A DNA stretch of 64,000 nt from Lyngbya sp. PCC 8106 (GCF_000169095.1 NZ_AAVU01000001.1:62001-126000), one strand, 5' to 3'; counted from the stretch's first letter, positions 25,962 through 35,615 are shown. The notes: a model not told the origin generated them from the letters alone. Made by a program: numbers and translations.

Positions 25962-27671
25962 TTAATAAGATGAATTCCAGATAAACACTCCCTCAGAAGT
26001 CGCCATAGCAAATAAATTCCCCTGTGGGCTAAATAAACTCTGTTTAGCATTATAAATTGTCAGAGGAGAAATATTAGGTGGGAAAACCAAATCAAAAGTA
26101 TCATTGTTTCCGACATAAAAAAAGTTAGCCCCTGCGACTGTACCACTAGCATAGTAAGTTCTTCCATCGCCAGAAAGAGTTCTGTTTTCACTGGTTCGAT
26201 CTACAGGTAAGTCAAAGTTAAATAGTAACATTGCCGTTGACATATCCCAAACTCGAACATTAGTAGAAATGGGAAAACCACCAGTAAAATCTAAAACTAC
26301 ACTCAGTAAAAATTGACTATCTATACTAAATGTAATATTATCAACAGTTTTTTCCTCATTCAATGTATACAGTAATTCACCTGTGCTAATATTCCAAACT
26401 TTAACTTCTCCTTGAGTGTTATAAGTTGCGAATTTTTGATTGTCGTGACTAAACACCAATTGCGATAATCTCGGAGAAATTGTTAAAGTTTGAATTGTTT
26501 TACCCTGCTGAATATTCCAAAGTTGAATGTCTCCATAATCAGAGTTTTGAGGATCAATACTTCCGGCAAAAGTTGCTAAAATCTCTCCATTTTGGCTAAA
26601 TTCTATTAGAGTCAAAAAGTTTTCGTCTAAAACAAAATAATCCAAAAATTGGTTTTTTTCAAAGGTTTGAATAACTTTACTCGTTCGATTTAAAAGTTTA
26701 ATGCTGAGTTCTTTTTTCTCGGTGTCATAAACATAGAATGCGATAACTTCTGCTGTGTTATTGAGGGCAAAACTCAGATAAATTTGATTATTTTCCTCTG
26801 CAATTGTCTCTAAAGAATTTCCTGTTTTAACATCCCAAAGTGTGATTCCAGTTTGAGGCTGATAACTTCCTAGAACTTGTTCGTTATAACTCCATTTAAT
26901 TGCGGTTGCAGATTGAGATAATTTCCGAGCAAATTTATTGTTTTTCCAGGGGTTAGCTGGAGGAAAATCAGGAGAAATTAGCGGTTCAGTAATCAAGAAA
27001 GAATCGACTCGATCTATTTGTCCCGGTTGTAAACGAGATTGAGCAATAAAAACAGCAGTTTCCGCTCTTGTTGCGGGTTGATTGGGGGTAAGTTTTTTTA
27101 GACTCCTATTAGGATCACGAACAATAATTCGCTGTTCTAAAGTTGCTGCAACGCCAGAATTTGCATAATTTGGAATCTCTGCAAAATCTTCAAACAATTG
27201 ACTCAAAGAGTTGATCAGTTGAGGATTTGCTGATAAATTTAACCCACTGGCTAACGCCACTAATGCTTGCACTCGGGGAATGTTTTCTTGGGGCTTAAAT
27301 ACTCCGCTCGGATAACCCGAAAGAAACCGCCGTTCATAAGCCCAACGGATAGCTTCAAACCCCCAAAAACTGGAGGAAACATCGGAAAAATTGATCGCCT
27401 TTCGTTTGGATGGAGTATCAGGAAATGCTCTTTTTAAAGCGGCTGCAAATTCCGCCCGAGTCATTAAATTATCGGGTTTAAACTTGCCATCAGGATAACC
27501 ATTAAATAAACCTGAATATCCTAACTCTTTCAGACAGTTTTCTGCCCAATGATTTTTAATATCTAACCAGATTTCATCGGGAGTTAGAAGATTAAAAGGT
27601 TGTTCTTTATTTTCGGAGTTCATTATTTTATTTTGATTAAATGTTGCTTTTAGAGACACGCTATAACGCAT
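25962..27671 (-). CDS. SLH-domain protein with WD40-like beta-propeller region
   Basis: A 569-aa protein. Three S-layer homology modules cover about residues 33-215 (HWAENCLKELGYSGLFNGYPDGKF type, FWGFEAIRWAYERRFLSGYPSG, TRAETAVFIAQ). The rest holds WD40-like repeats (LWDVKTGNSLETI, IQLWNIQQGKTIQTL, EVKVWNISTGELLYTL, VRVWDMSTAMLLFNF, VFIWNSSY). No signal peptide is evident from ATG 27671 or ATG 27623. This is odd for SLH modules, which normally bind the envelope. It lies 18-66 bases after the secreted endonuclease I gene and may be in one transcript. Confidence 0.85.
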   Translation of the reverse strand: MRYSVSLKATFNQNKIMNSENKEQPFNLLTPDEIWLDIKNHWAENCLKELGYSGLFNGYPDGKFKPDNLMTRAEFAAALKRAFPDTPSKRKAINFSDVSSSFWGFEAIRWAYERRFLSGYPSGVFKPQENIPRVQALVALASGLNLSANPQLINSLSQLFEDFAEIPNYANSGVAATLEQRIIVRDPNRSLKKLTPNQPATRAETAVFIAQSRLQPGQIDRVDSFLITEPLISPDFPPANPWKNNKFARKLSQSATAIKWSYNEQVLGSYQPQTGITLWDVKTGNSLETIAEENNQIYLSFALNNTAEVIAFYVYDTEKKELSIKLLNRTSKVIQTFEKNQFLDYFVLDENFLTLIEFSQNGEILATFAGSIDPQNSDYGDIQLWNIQQGKTIQTLTISPRLSQLVFSHDNQKFATYNTQGEVKVWNISTGELLYTLNEEKTVDNITFSIDSQFLLSVVLDFTGGFPISTNVRVWDMSTAMLLFNFDLPVDRTSENRTLSGDGRTYYASGTVAGANFFYVGNNDTFDLVFPPNISPLTIYNAKQSLFSPQGNLFAMATSEGVFIWNSSY

Positions 27672-27689
27672 CTCTAAGTTGCTTTTATA

Positions 27690-28376
27690 TTAGTCTTCCG
27701 GTAATTTTTTGAGATTATAACAAGAAATTAAATCGGAATTATCGATGAAAGGATTTCGATTTCCTTGGAGTTTTTCGATGCGATCATTACGAAGTCGTTC
27801 CGCTTCATCTACCGGGTCAGCACAATGCCAAGCCGTTAATAAGTCTTTCAGTTGATCGTCACCACCAGGAGGCGCAATTTTAGCCCCATATTCTTTGTTC
27901 ATATAAAAGATAGAACGAGCAATATTTCCACGGGAGACTGGGCGAGGTTCAACTAATTCTTGTTTCCCATTCAGTTCAAAATCACAATCTTGAATGATTG
28001 AATTTCCAGGGATAATAGCAAAGCTATAACTGGATCGTTTGCTGTTATAATAGCTTAAAGACGGATAGAGATTATGTAAATCTGCTTCCATCCGATTAAA
28101 GCGATCGCTCACTTTTCGACATTTTTTGCGAGACGTTCCCGCACACCCTGCGGCTTCTTTCATCCAAGAGGCAGGATAAACGTGTTCAATATTAAAAGAG
28201 CGATCGCCAGGGGTGAATTTTTCCCCACAATACAGTTCTTCTCCGCCTTTTGAATAGAGTTCTCCCCAAAATAAATCTTGGGCTTTACTATAGTTACGAA
28301 TTTGAGTTTGATCGGCTAAAGCTGGAGTTGTAAACGACAAGATCAGCAATAAAAGAATAGTCGCTAGAGTTCTCAT
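27690..28376 (-). CDS. Secreted endonuclease I family nuclease
   Basis: A 228-aa nuclease with a cleavable signal peptide (about residues 1-21, ending PALA-DQ). The endonuclease I core has the beta-beta-alpha metal signature FNIEHVYPASWMK with catalytic His, and DLHNLYPSLSYYNSKRSSY with the metal-binding Asn. Several Cys residues fit a disulfide-stabilised periplasmic or extracellular DNase. Such enzymes degrade external DNA for nutrients or during transformation. The SLH/WD40 gene follows immediately downstream. Confidence 0.9.
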   Translation of the reverse strand: MRTLATILLLLILSFTTPALADQTQIRNYSKAQDLFWGELYSKGGEELYCGEKFTPGDRSFNIEHVYPASWMKEAAGCAGTSRKKCRKVSDRFNRMEADLHNLYPSLSYYNSKRSSYSFAIIPGNSIIQDCDFELNGKQELVEPRPVSRGNIARSIFYMNKEYGAKIAPPGGDDQLKDLLTAWHCADPVDEAERLRNDRIEKLQGNRNPFIDNSDLISCYNLKKLPED

Positions 28377-28689
28377 AAGTTAAGGTTTTTTAGAGTTGAG
28401 GATGCAAGAGCGTTGGTTTGTTCAACAGATGTGATCGCTAAACTTTCTGTCTACTTCGAGGTGATGTCGAGTCTTACCGGAAGAAAAATCTGAATTCAAT
28501 TTTCAGTTTTACTTTTAGGAGTAAAAACAACAGGCGATCGCAGACTTGCAGTAGTATAATCCAATTCGATCACGAAAAGATCAGTGTTAAAATTTTTAAT
28601 TAGAGGTGAAGGTTATTGCTCTTAAAAACGATTCCCCCTAGTGTTTGATATCCCTCAATACAGATTTCAATCAAGAGGATAAAAAACCA
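28377..28689. other. Intergenic region, no gene seen
   Basis: A 313-base gap between the end of lpxB and the nuclease start. It contains one HIP1 octamer near 28534 and no recognisable gene; it probably holds the nuclease promoter. Confidence 0.5.
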
Positions 28690-29871
28690 TTATTGTTCTA
28701 AAAATACACAGTTTATGATTTCAGATGCAGCCCGAGCACACACTCCTATTTCTCCTAAAGATTGTCGCATTTCTTGATAGTCTGCTTGCATTTGTTGGCG
28801 ACGTTGAGGATTATTTAAAAGTTCCATAACTTCTAATACAATCCTTGACGGTGTAGCTTCTTCTTGTAGTAATTCAGGAACAATAGATTTCATTTGAACT
28901 AAATTCGGGGGTGACATAAACGGAATCGAAAATTTCAAGAGATGTCGAGCGATCCAAGCAGTCACCCGACTGACGCGATAAATGACAACTTGCGGAACAT
29001 TTAATAACGCAATCTCTAAGTTAACCGTTCCTGATTTTGTAAGCGCTAAATCTGCACTGGCTAAAACATTTAAAGTCTGATTTGGATCAATGTCAGTCGG
29101 GACTAATTTAGCATTTAAACCGTATTTTTGAATTGACTTTTCAATGGAATCTTGGTATTCTGATAATGAGAGAGGAATCCAAAACCGAACTTGAGGCAAT
29201 TTAGACTGAATAATTTTTGCCGCCTCAAACATGACAGGCATTAAATACTTAATTTCTTGCCAACGGGAAGCAGGTAATAATGCGATCGCTATTTCATCGG
29301 GTGGAATTCCTAAGATTGTTCTGGCTTCTTCTCGACTAGGAGCGGTTTGCATCCGATCAATTAAGGGATGACCCACCCAAGTTACATTTGCCCCTTTTTC
29401 TTGAAAATAACGGGCTTCTTCGGGAAATATCGCTAACAGTCGGTTTGTAATTTTGACAATTTCAGCCGTATTTTTAGACCCCAAAGACCACACCCATTCT
29501 TGGGGAGCGATGTAGTAAATAATCGGAATTTCAGAAAAATGACGACGGATATAATTGCCAAGATTAATATTCGGCCCCATGTAGTCAATTAATACCACTA
29601 AATCAGGCTGATTTTGTTGTAAAGAGTTCTGAATTTGTCGCTGAATTTTGAGACTGGGAAATATATAAGGCAAAGATTCTAAAATTCCCACTGAACCAAT
29701 ACTCGCTGTATTTCCTAACAATTTTGCTCCGGCTTTTTCCATCCGAGTTCCGCCTAAAGCCATAATTTCTAATTCTAGACCTAAATTGGCGGCTTGACGA
29801 TAAAGGCTTTCAATTAACATCGCCCCTTGCAAATCACCCGACACTTCACCTGTACTGATTAAAATTTTCAT
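28690..29871 (-). CDS. lpxB: Lipid-A-disaccharide synthase
   Basis: A 393-aa GT19 glycosyltransferase that joins UDP-2,3-diacylglucosamine and lipid X in lipid A synthesis at the inner face of the cytoplasmic membrane. Landmarks are ISTGEVSGDLQGAMLIESL at the N-terminus, LIDYMGPNINLGNYIRR, YIAPQEWVW, VGHPLIDRM, LLPASRWQEIK and ALTKSGTVNLEIALLNVPQVVIYR. Length is normal. It starts 27 bases after the MsbA-like exporter gene on the same strand, suggesting coupling of lipid A assembly with export. Confidence 0.94.
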   Translation of the reverse strand: MKILISTGEVSGDLQGAMLIESLYRQAANLGLELEIMALGGTRMEKAGAKLLGNTASIGSVGILESLPYIFPSLKIQRQIQNSLQQNQPDLVVLIDYMGPNINLGNYIRRHFSEIPIIYYIAPQEWVWSLGSKNTAEIVKITNRLLAIFPEEARYFQEKGANVTWVGHPLIDRMQTAPSREEARTILGIPPDEIAIALLPASRWQEIKYLMPVMFEAAKIIQSKLPQVRFWIPLSLSEYQDSIEKSIQKYGLNAKLVPTDIDPNQTLNVLASADLALTKSGTVNLEIALLNVPQVVIYRVSRVTAWIARHLLKFSIPFMSPPNLVQMKSIVPELLQEEATPSRIVLEVMELLNNPQRRQQMQADYQEMRQSLGEIGVCARAASEIINCVFLEQ

Positions 29872-29898
29872 TTAAGTTAGGAAAATAAAAACAAATAT

Positions 29899-31623
29899 TT
29901 AACTAAATTGTTGAGCATAATAGCGAGCATATCGTTCCCCTTTTTCTAATAACTGATTGTGGGTTCCTGTCTCCACAATTTTACCTCCTTCGATCACTAA
30001 AATACGATTTGCCCGTCGTACTGTTGCCAAACGATGAGCAATAACAAATACAGTTTTATTATTCATTAATCGTTCTAATGCTTCTTGAACTAAAGCCTCT
30101 GATTCTGAGTCTAAAGCAGAAGTTGCCTCATCTAAAATTAAAATTCTGGGGTTTAATAATACAGCCCGAGCAATTGCAATTCGTTGTCTTTGTCCTCCTG
30201 ATAAATTTACTCCTCGTTCCCCCACTAAGGTTTGATATTCATCTGGAAGTTGAGAAATAAACTGATGTACATTGGCGATTTCTGCGGCAGTTTGTACCTC
30301 TTTTAAATCATAATAAATTTGACCGAAAGCAATATTTTGAGCAATCGTTCCTGAGAATAAAATCACCTCTTGGGGAACAATACCAATTTGTTTTCTTAGA
30401 CTACTCAGAGTCACTTCTCGAATATTGACACCATCAATTAAAACTTGACCTGCTTGGGGATCATAAAATCGAGGGAGTAAGTTCACTAACGTTGTTTTTC
30501 CAGCCCCAGAAGCCCCGACTAACGCCACCATTTCTCCGGGTTGAACCGTTAAATTGAGGTTGTTTAAGATCGGTTTTTCAGAGATATAAGCAAAGTTAAT
30601 ATTTTGATATTCTACTTTTCCTTTAACAACTGGAAGTATAGTCGCGTCTGATCTTTCTCTGACTGTGGACTGAATGGCTAAAAGTTCAAAGAGGCGATCA
30701 CACGAGGCTTCTCCTTGTTTAAATTCACTATAATTACTGGTCGTTAACGCAATCGGATCTATTAATAAAGCAACAGCCGTCACATAACTAATAAATTCAG
30801 TTCCAGTTAAGTTATTTTGGGAGATTTGCCACCCTCCCAACAAGAACAAAAACACAATACTCATTGCTTCTAAAAAACCAACCACCACAAACTGAATCGC
30901 TTTAATTTGTTCAGCCCTAAATTTGGCGCGTCGGTTGTATTCTGATTCCAGTGTAAAACGAGAAATTTCGTAGTCTTGAGCGGAAAAAGCTTGTACTAAA
31001 CGAATCCCATTGAAAACTTCAGTTAAGAGTGAAGCGAGGTTAGAAGTGCGAGTTTGACTATGGCGACTAAAAGTTAGCAACTTTTCCCCAAACCACCCAA
31101 TTAAAACCGCCATTAACGGAGCAATAATTAAAGTACCGAGAGTGAGTTGCCAGTTAATATAAATCATGTACCCCAACACCACAATAAGCTGTAAAATGCA
31201 GGGGGTAAACTGATGAAAGAATTTATAAATCACTTCACCAACCCGATCAATTTCTTCAGTGAGACGGTAGGAAAGATCGCCAGTTTTTGCGGTTTCAAAA
31301 TAACCGACACTGAGTTGATGGAGATGGGTATAAACCTGTTTTCTGAGATCCAGGGCGATCGCTAACGCCGCTGAAGCCATTAACGTATCTTGACCATATT
31401 GAACCGTACCGCGAATCAGAAAAATAATTGCCGCTAAACCTGCAAATTGGCCGATCGCATTTACATCACCCTGGCCAATATAACCAGCAATTTCACCAAC
31501 CAGCCAAGCCAGCAACGGCCAAAATGCCGTAAAACCAAGTGTACAGGCTAAAGCTTTGGCGATCGTTTGCCAGTGGGGGCGGAAAAAGGGGAGAAGTTGC
31601 CAGTAAGAAGACGACTGTTTCAA
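29899..31623 (-). CDS. ABC exporter, MsbA-like (fused permease and ATPase)
   Basis: A 574-aa half-transporter. The six-helix type I exporter domain spans about residues 18-310; the NBD lies at about 335-570. Walker A is VGASGAGKTTLVNLL, the signature LSGGQRQRIAIARA, Walker B ILILDEATSALD, and the H-loop VIAHRLATV. Position directly upstream of lpxB makes a lipid A flippase (MsbA role) plausible, but the family also contains lipid, peptide and drug exporters, so the substrate is inference. Confidence 0.9.
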   Translation of the reverse strand: MKQSSSYWQLLPFFRPHWQTIAKALACTLGFTAFWPLLAWLVGEIAGYIGQGDVNAIGQFAGLAAIIFLIRGTVQYGQDTLMASAALAIALDLRKQVYTHLHQLSVGYFETAKTGDLSYRLTEEIDRVGEVIYKFFHQFTPCILQLIVVLGYMIYINWQLTLGTLIIAPLMAVLIGWFGEKLLTFSRHSQTRTSNLASLLTEVFNGIRLVQAFSAQDYEISRFTLESEYNRRAKFRAEQIKAIQFVVVGFLEAMSIVFLFLLGGWQISQNNLTGTEFISYVTAVALLIDPIALTTSNYSEFKQGEASCDRLFELLAIQSTVRERSDATILPVVKGKVEYQNINFAYISEKPILNNLNLTVQPGEMVALVGASGAGKTTLVNLLPRFYDPQAGQVLIDGVNIREVTLSSLRKQIGIVPQEVILFSGTIAQNIAFGQIYYDLKEVQTAAEIANVHQFISQLPDEYQTLVGERGVNLSGGQRQRIAIARAVLLNPRILILDEATSALDSESEALVQEALERLMNNKTVFVIAHRLATVRRANRILVIEGGKIVETGTHNQLLEKGERYARYYAQQFS

Positions 31624-32045
31624 GTTGCGTTCGCCAAAAGAACGGCTATTAGGATTAGCTTTTCAGGATTTGTCCGTTCTGTCAATGAAATAGATTTGAC
31701 GATCCCAATCAACTGTTATACAGTCCAATTTGAACAGATTACTTTCCCGATTTCCCCATCCCTCAAATTTGAGTTCAACGAGTGCTTGCGGATCTATTCT
31801 AGAAGAATCAGGAAAATGAGTTTAATCTAATCAAAACCATCAGTTTATTTAATTTTGCAGTGCAATAGGCGACTGACTGGGGGATTGACCGATCCAATGA
31901 TTACAGAATGATTACAGAATGTTCAATAATGGGTTTCTCTAATTTGTTAATAAATGTTAAAGTAAAAAAAGTAAAAGCTGAAAACCTTGTCCCTGAGCCT
32001 AGCGAAGGAGCTGCAACAGAGGACTTACTGTATAAAGGACTTACT
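31624..32045. other. Intergenic region between divergent genes
   Basis: About 420 bases between the exporter and the gene beginning at 32046. It holds an 11-base direct duplication (ATGATTACAGA twice) near 31897-31919. No gene is convincing, though the frame at 32046 stays open upstream to 31908. Confidence 0.45.
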
Positions 32046-32441
32046 ATGCTACCTCAACCGATTTTCGACAATCGCGCTCTCAACGAATCATTCTATCAAG
32101 CTTTAGTCAATCGTTTTCACGACTCTTTGAACCTCGCGACCCAAAGCCGACTCGGAGAATGTAGTTATGGTATGGTTCCGAGTCCAACTGGAGTTATGAC
32201 CTTTATGATCATTGCTCCTTCTCGCCTAATTGCAGAACAATTGGTTCAAGAGATCGGGATCATTTTGCAGCGAGTCAGCACCCTGATGGCAGGTATAGGA
32301 CAAGTTGGAGTATGTATTGCTCCTTCCCAAGAAGCAGGAGAGTGTTCAGACTCATCGAAACAATCTGAACACTCTGATCAAGTTCCACCTCGTAATATGG
32401 CTTGTAAAATCTTTCCCATTACTTCAGACTTAGATCCTTAA
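32046..32441 (+). CDS. Hypothetical protein
   Basis: About 131 aa from ATG 32046 (MLPQPIFDNRALNESF); an in-frame start at 31908 would give 177 aa, but the extra N-terminus is Lys/Val-rich and less protein-like. A predicted alpha/beta mix includes YQALVNRFHDSLNLATQSRLGE, PTGVMTFMIIAPSRL and GIILQRVSTLMAGIGQVGVCI. The tail is Ser/Gln/Glu-rich. I do not recognise a family. It converges on the GT2 gene with a 14-base gap. Confidence 0.6.
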   Translation: MLPQPIFDNRALNESFYQALVNRFHDSLNLATQSRLGECSYGMVPSPTGVMTFMIIAPSRLIAEQLVQEIGIILQRVSTLMAGIGQVGVCIAPSQEAGECSDSSKQSEHSDQVPPRNMACKIFPITSDLDP

Positions 32442-32455
32442 GCCTTGATCCTCAG

Positions 32456-33502
32456 CTAAGAACGCGGGGTGAGATGCTGAGATTTGGAGTTTTTTGTCGT
32501 CACTACTTCTCGAACTCGATAAATAGGTCGATTTTGAGACTCGTGGTAAGTTCGCATCAACACCTCAGCTAAGAGGCCAAAGCTGAACAGTTGAATACCC
32601 GTTAGAGTGAGTAAAACAGCGAGGATCAACAGAGGACGATCACCAATACTCTGACCTAAACCGTATTTGAGGAACGTCAAGTACATTCCAGAAAGAACCC
32701 CAATTAACAGCGAAAGCATACCCAGTAACCCAAAGACGTGCATGGGCCGAGTCAGGAACTTTTTCATAAAAGAAATCGTTAACAAATCCATCACAACTCG
32801 GAAGGTACGATCCAAGCCATACTTGCTGTGACCGAACTGACGAGCATGATGACGCACAGGTATTTCTGTAATTCTCGCCCCTTCAATGACGGCTAAAGCG
32901 GGTAAAAATCGGTGTAACTCTCCATAGAGTTTGAGATCGGCCGCCACCTCAGCCCGGTAAGCTTTCAAAGAACATCCATAGTCATGAAGTTTGACATCTG
33001 TCATCCGTCCAATGATCAAGTTGGCAATTTTTGACGGAAGTAATCGCGTTAAAGCCTTATCCTGTCTGTTTTTACGCCAGCCACTCACCACATCGTAGCC
33101 TTCATTGAGTTTATCTAGCAGCATGGGAATATCTGCCGGATCATTTTGCAAGTCCCCATCGAGGGTAACAATCACCTCACCCCGAGAATGATTAAATCCA
33201 GCCGACATCGCCGGAGTTTGTCCATAGTTGCGTCGAAGAATCACCGCTTTCAAAATGGGATTAGTCGCGGCGAGTTTTCGGAGAAGATCGGTTGATCCAT
33301 CTCGGGAACCATCATCAACACAAATCAATTCATAGGTTAAACCGGTTGGATCTAAGCTGTTTTGAATAGCCTCAATTAGTCTAGGAAGACTCTCAACCTC
33401 ATTGTAAATCGGCACAACAATAGAAATTTGAGGGGTTTCGAGAGTTTCTGGGGAGAGAGGGTGAGAGGAGAATGGCTCTACGGAGGTGGGTAAACTATCC
33501 AT
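32456..33502 (-). CDS. GT2 glycosyltransferase, polyprenyl-phosphate sugar synthase type
   Basis: A 348-aa protein with a GT2 GT-A domain (about 25-250): ISIVVPIYNEVESLPRLIEAI, LICVDDGSRDGSTDLLRKLA, VTLDGDLQNDPADIPML. Two membrane helices lie near the C-terminus (about 260-325), the DPMS/GtrB/ArnC architecture. Such enzymes move a sugar from a nucleotide onto undecaprenyl or dolichyl phosphate. A GT39-type transferase that could use the product lies 470 bases upstream on the same strand. Donor sugar is unknown. Confidence 0.9.
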   Translation of the reverse strand: MDSLPTSVEPFSSHPLSPETLETPQISIVVPIYNEVESLPRLIEAIQNSLDPTGLTYELICVDDGSRDGSTDLLRKLAATNPILKAVILRRNYGQTPAMSAGFNHSRGEVIVTLDGDLQNDPADIPMLLDKLNEGYDVVSGWRKNRQDKALTRLLPSKIANLIIGRMTDVKLHDYGCSLKAYRAEVAADLKLYGELHRFLPALAVIEGARITEIPVRHHARQFGHSKYGLDRTFRVVMDLLTISFMKKFLTRPMHVFGLLGMLSLLIGVLSGMYLTFLKYGLGQSIGDRPLLILAVLLTLTGIQLFSFGLLAEVLMRTYHESQNRPIYRVREVVTTKNSKSQHLTPRS

Positions 33503-33971
33503 AAGTTGTTACTTCAGCAATCAATGACGGGTTGAGGTTTAGGTGTTCAACAGAATTATAAATTATGAATTATCAATTACAAATTGATGACCTGAAAGTT
33601 TAGGGGAAATCCAACGAATGATCAGTGATCAATTATCAATTCTGAAAATTGGAGAATCGAGAGGAGAACAGAGATCTCTATCCTTGCCTCAATCAATCTC
33701 GCGCTTCTGAACGCGATTGGGCACCGGCTGTGGTACTTGAATTGAATTCAAGTGAACAGACAAGTTCGGCAATTCTACATTCATAATTTTTTTCCCTTTC
33801 ATTATTCAGAATTCTACATTCATAATTGAGTTAAACTCTGTCTATAAAAAGCGGCTGATCTGTATTCAATCAAGCCGTGAGTTGATGCGAACTGAAACAG
33901 TCTGTGATTTTGTATGGAGAAGTTGAGAAATAATGAAATTCTCAAGCAACGCCTTATTTACGAGTGTAACT
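33503..33971. other. Intergenic region with an 18-bp direct repeat
   Basis: AATTCTACATTCATAATT occurs at 33771-33788 and again at 33810-33827. Several AT-rich TCAATTAT/ATTGATAA-type words typical of cyanobacterial intergenic repeats also occur. No gene is seen. Confidence 0.5.
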
Positions 33972-35615
33972 CTAGGAGATATTACGAGAACGATTTTCCT
34001 CGCTAGATTGAGTCGAGGTTGTTTGAACAGAATTCAGTGTTCTTAGAGATACACCAACCCAAGATGCTTCTATACTTTTGAACACTTGACTATCTTTGAC
34101 CTCAAACGATTCTCCGAGCAAAATCTGGGTTAATTGATCCATTTCGGCCGTTTGTTTGCAATAAGACCAACATAATAACCAAAGGCGATTAGGAGTTGAG
34201 GAAGATTCACCCTCGCCTTGTTGCACCAGAAAAGCCTTTTGATCGGCTTGGAATTGGGGAATTTGATCTTTCGGCCCAACACGGTAGACAGGTTGTGAAC
34301 CCTGATAGTAACGTTCAAAAGCATAGTCGTAACCTACAGGCGGAGCGTAAACCATAATCACATCTTTAGGCTGCTGATTGGTTGTGATTAGTTCAATTGC
34401 CCCTTTCCAATCTGTACGATACAGGGTTGTATAGTAAGCTGACACCCCTCCGCCCACAGCGACAAAATAGGCAACTGCTACAACGATACCTAAAAATCGT
34501 CGCCAATGCCAAATGATGACAAAACCTGTTGCTAAGAGAATCAGGAGATACGGATCAACAAATAGCAAGTAACGGGGCTTCCAAATCGGATTGGAAATGT
34601 AGGAAATAATCAGTGTACAGGCAATCGGTAAGAATCCCCAGGCCGCTACCCAACGCAATTTTTCCGAACGTTGTGGGTCGGCAAACAAAGAGTACAATGC
34701 CACACCCATCACCCCAATTAACACCAAGGTAAAACCTGCATAAAACAGAAGTGTCAAAGTTTGAGTCGAGAATAGATTGCCCAAGAGGGAAGTGTCGCCC
34801 AGCTCGTTGTTTTCCAGTACAATTTCATTCGACTTGAGCAAATGTCTCATCGGCCAATAAACCGTCATTTGGGTCAGTTCACCCAGAACTAAAACTAAAC
34901 CCGGCTTAGAATACTCAGCAACGGTTTCTTCCATATACTCGCCATATTCACCTCCGGCAGTCATCGACAACACCACAGGTAAAAACGCAAGACAAATCAA
35001 CACCATGCTAAAAGCCGACACCAAAAACCAATGAAGTTGTTTGCGGTATTGCCAAGCTAATAAAATCGTATCGGGTAATAAAATCAAGACATTATTGGCA
35101 TTACTGAGTAGCAAACCAATTCGTGCCACGACCCACAGACCCAAAGCCAGATAAGTTGGACGTTCTAGGAAATGACACAGGGCTAAAGTTCCCGCGACAC
35201 TCAAGAAGGTAATCAGACCATACATCCGAATTTCTTGAGCGTGGTTGAGAAATAGGGGCGATAATGCCATGATTAAGGCAGCAATTACTCCTGTAGCTTG
35301 ACCCACTACCCGACAGCCCAGCCGATAGGTCAACCAAATTGCACCCAGCGCAAACACAACAGACATTGACCTCAGCCAAGCGTCACTGCTTCCCAACTGC
35401 ATCCAAAACTTGAGCAGCATATAGAACAGAGGACGATTGTAGGGAAAGCTGAGTTGAAAATTTTCGGAATCCCGGATACTGAGCATTTCATCATACAGTA
35501 CACTCTCGGTACCGAGTTGATACAAACGCAGCACAATCGCTAATCCCATAACAATCGTGATGGGAAGCCACTGTTTAATTGAACTGTCTTTCAATAAAAA
35601 TTTGCTGTTGTACAT
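33972..35615 (-). CDS. GT39-family integral membrane glycosyltransferase (ArnT/PMT-like)
   Basis: A 547-aa polytopic membrane protein with 11 or more predicted helices. The first periplasmic loop has the GT-C hallmark YDEMLSIRDSENFQLS...RPLFYMLLKFWMQLGSS, where the acidic residue after the first helix is catalytic in the family. YRLGCRVVGQATGVIAALIM and HAQEIRMYGLITFLS are also typical. The C-terminal soluble part (about 400-540) is likely periplasmic. It probably transfers a sugar from a polyprenyl-phosphate donor onto lipid or protein. The GT2 gene downstream could make that donor. Confidence 0.85.
   Translation of the reverse strand: MYNSKFLLKDSSIKQWLPITIVMGLAIVLRLYQLGTESVLYDEMLSIRDSENFQLSFPYNRPLFYMLLKFWMQLGSSDAWLRSMSVVFALGAIWLTYRLGCRVVGQATGVIAALIMALSPLFLNHAQEIRMYGLITFLSVAGTLALCHFLERPTYLALGLWVVARIGLLLSNANNVLILLPDTILLAWQYRKQLHWFLVSAFSMVLICLAFLPVVLSMTAGGEYGEYMEETVAEYSKPGLVLVLGELTQMTVYWPMRHLLKSNEIVLENNELGDTSLLGNLFSTQTLTLLFYAGFTLVLIGVMGVALYSLFADPQRSEKLRWVAAWGFLPIACTLIISYISNPIWKPRYLLFVDPYLLILLATGFVIIWHWRRFLGIVVAVAYFVAVGGGVSAYYTTLYRTDWKGAIELITTNQQPKDVIMVYAPPVGYDYAFERYYQGSQPVYRVGPKDQIPQFQADQKAFLVQQGEGESSSTPNRLWLLCWSYCKQTAEMDQLTQILLGESFEVKDSQVFKSIEASWVGVSLRTLNSVQTTSTQSSEENRSRNIS

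Noticed and set aside
31567..31830. 87-codon + strand frame overlapping the start of the ABC exporter
   Set aside because: It overlaps the exporter coding region and its rest is low-complexity leader sequence without domain features.
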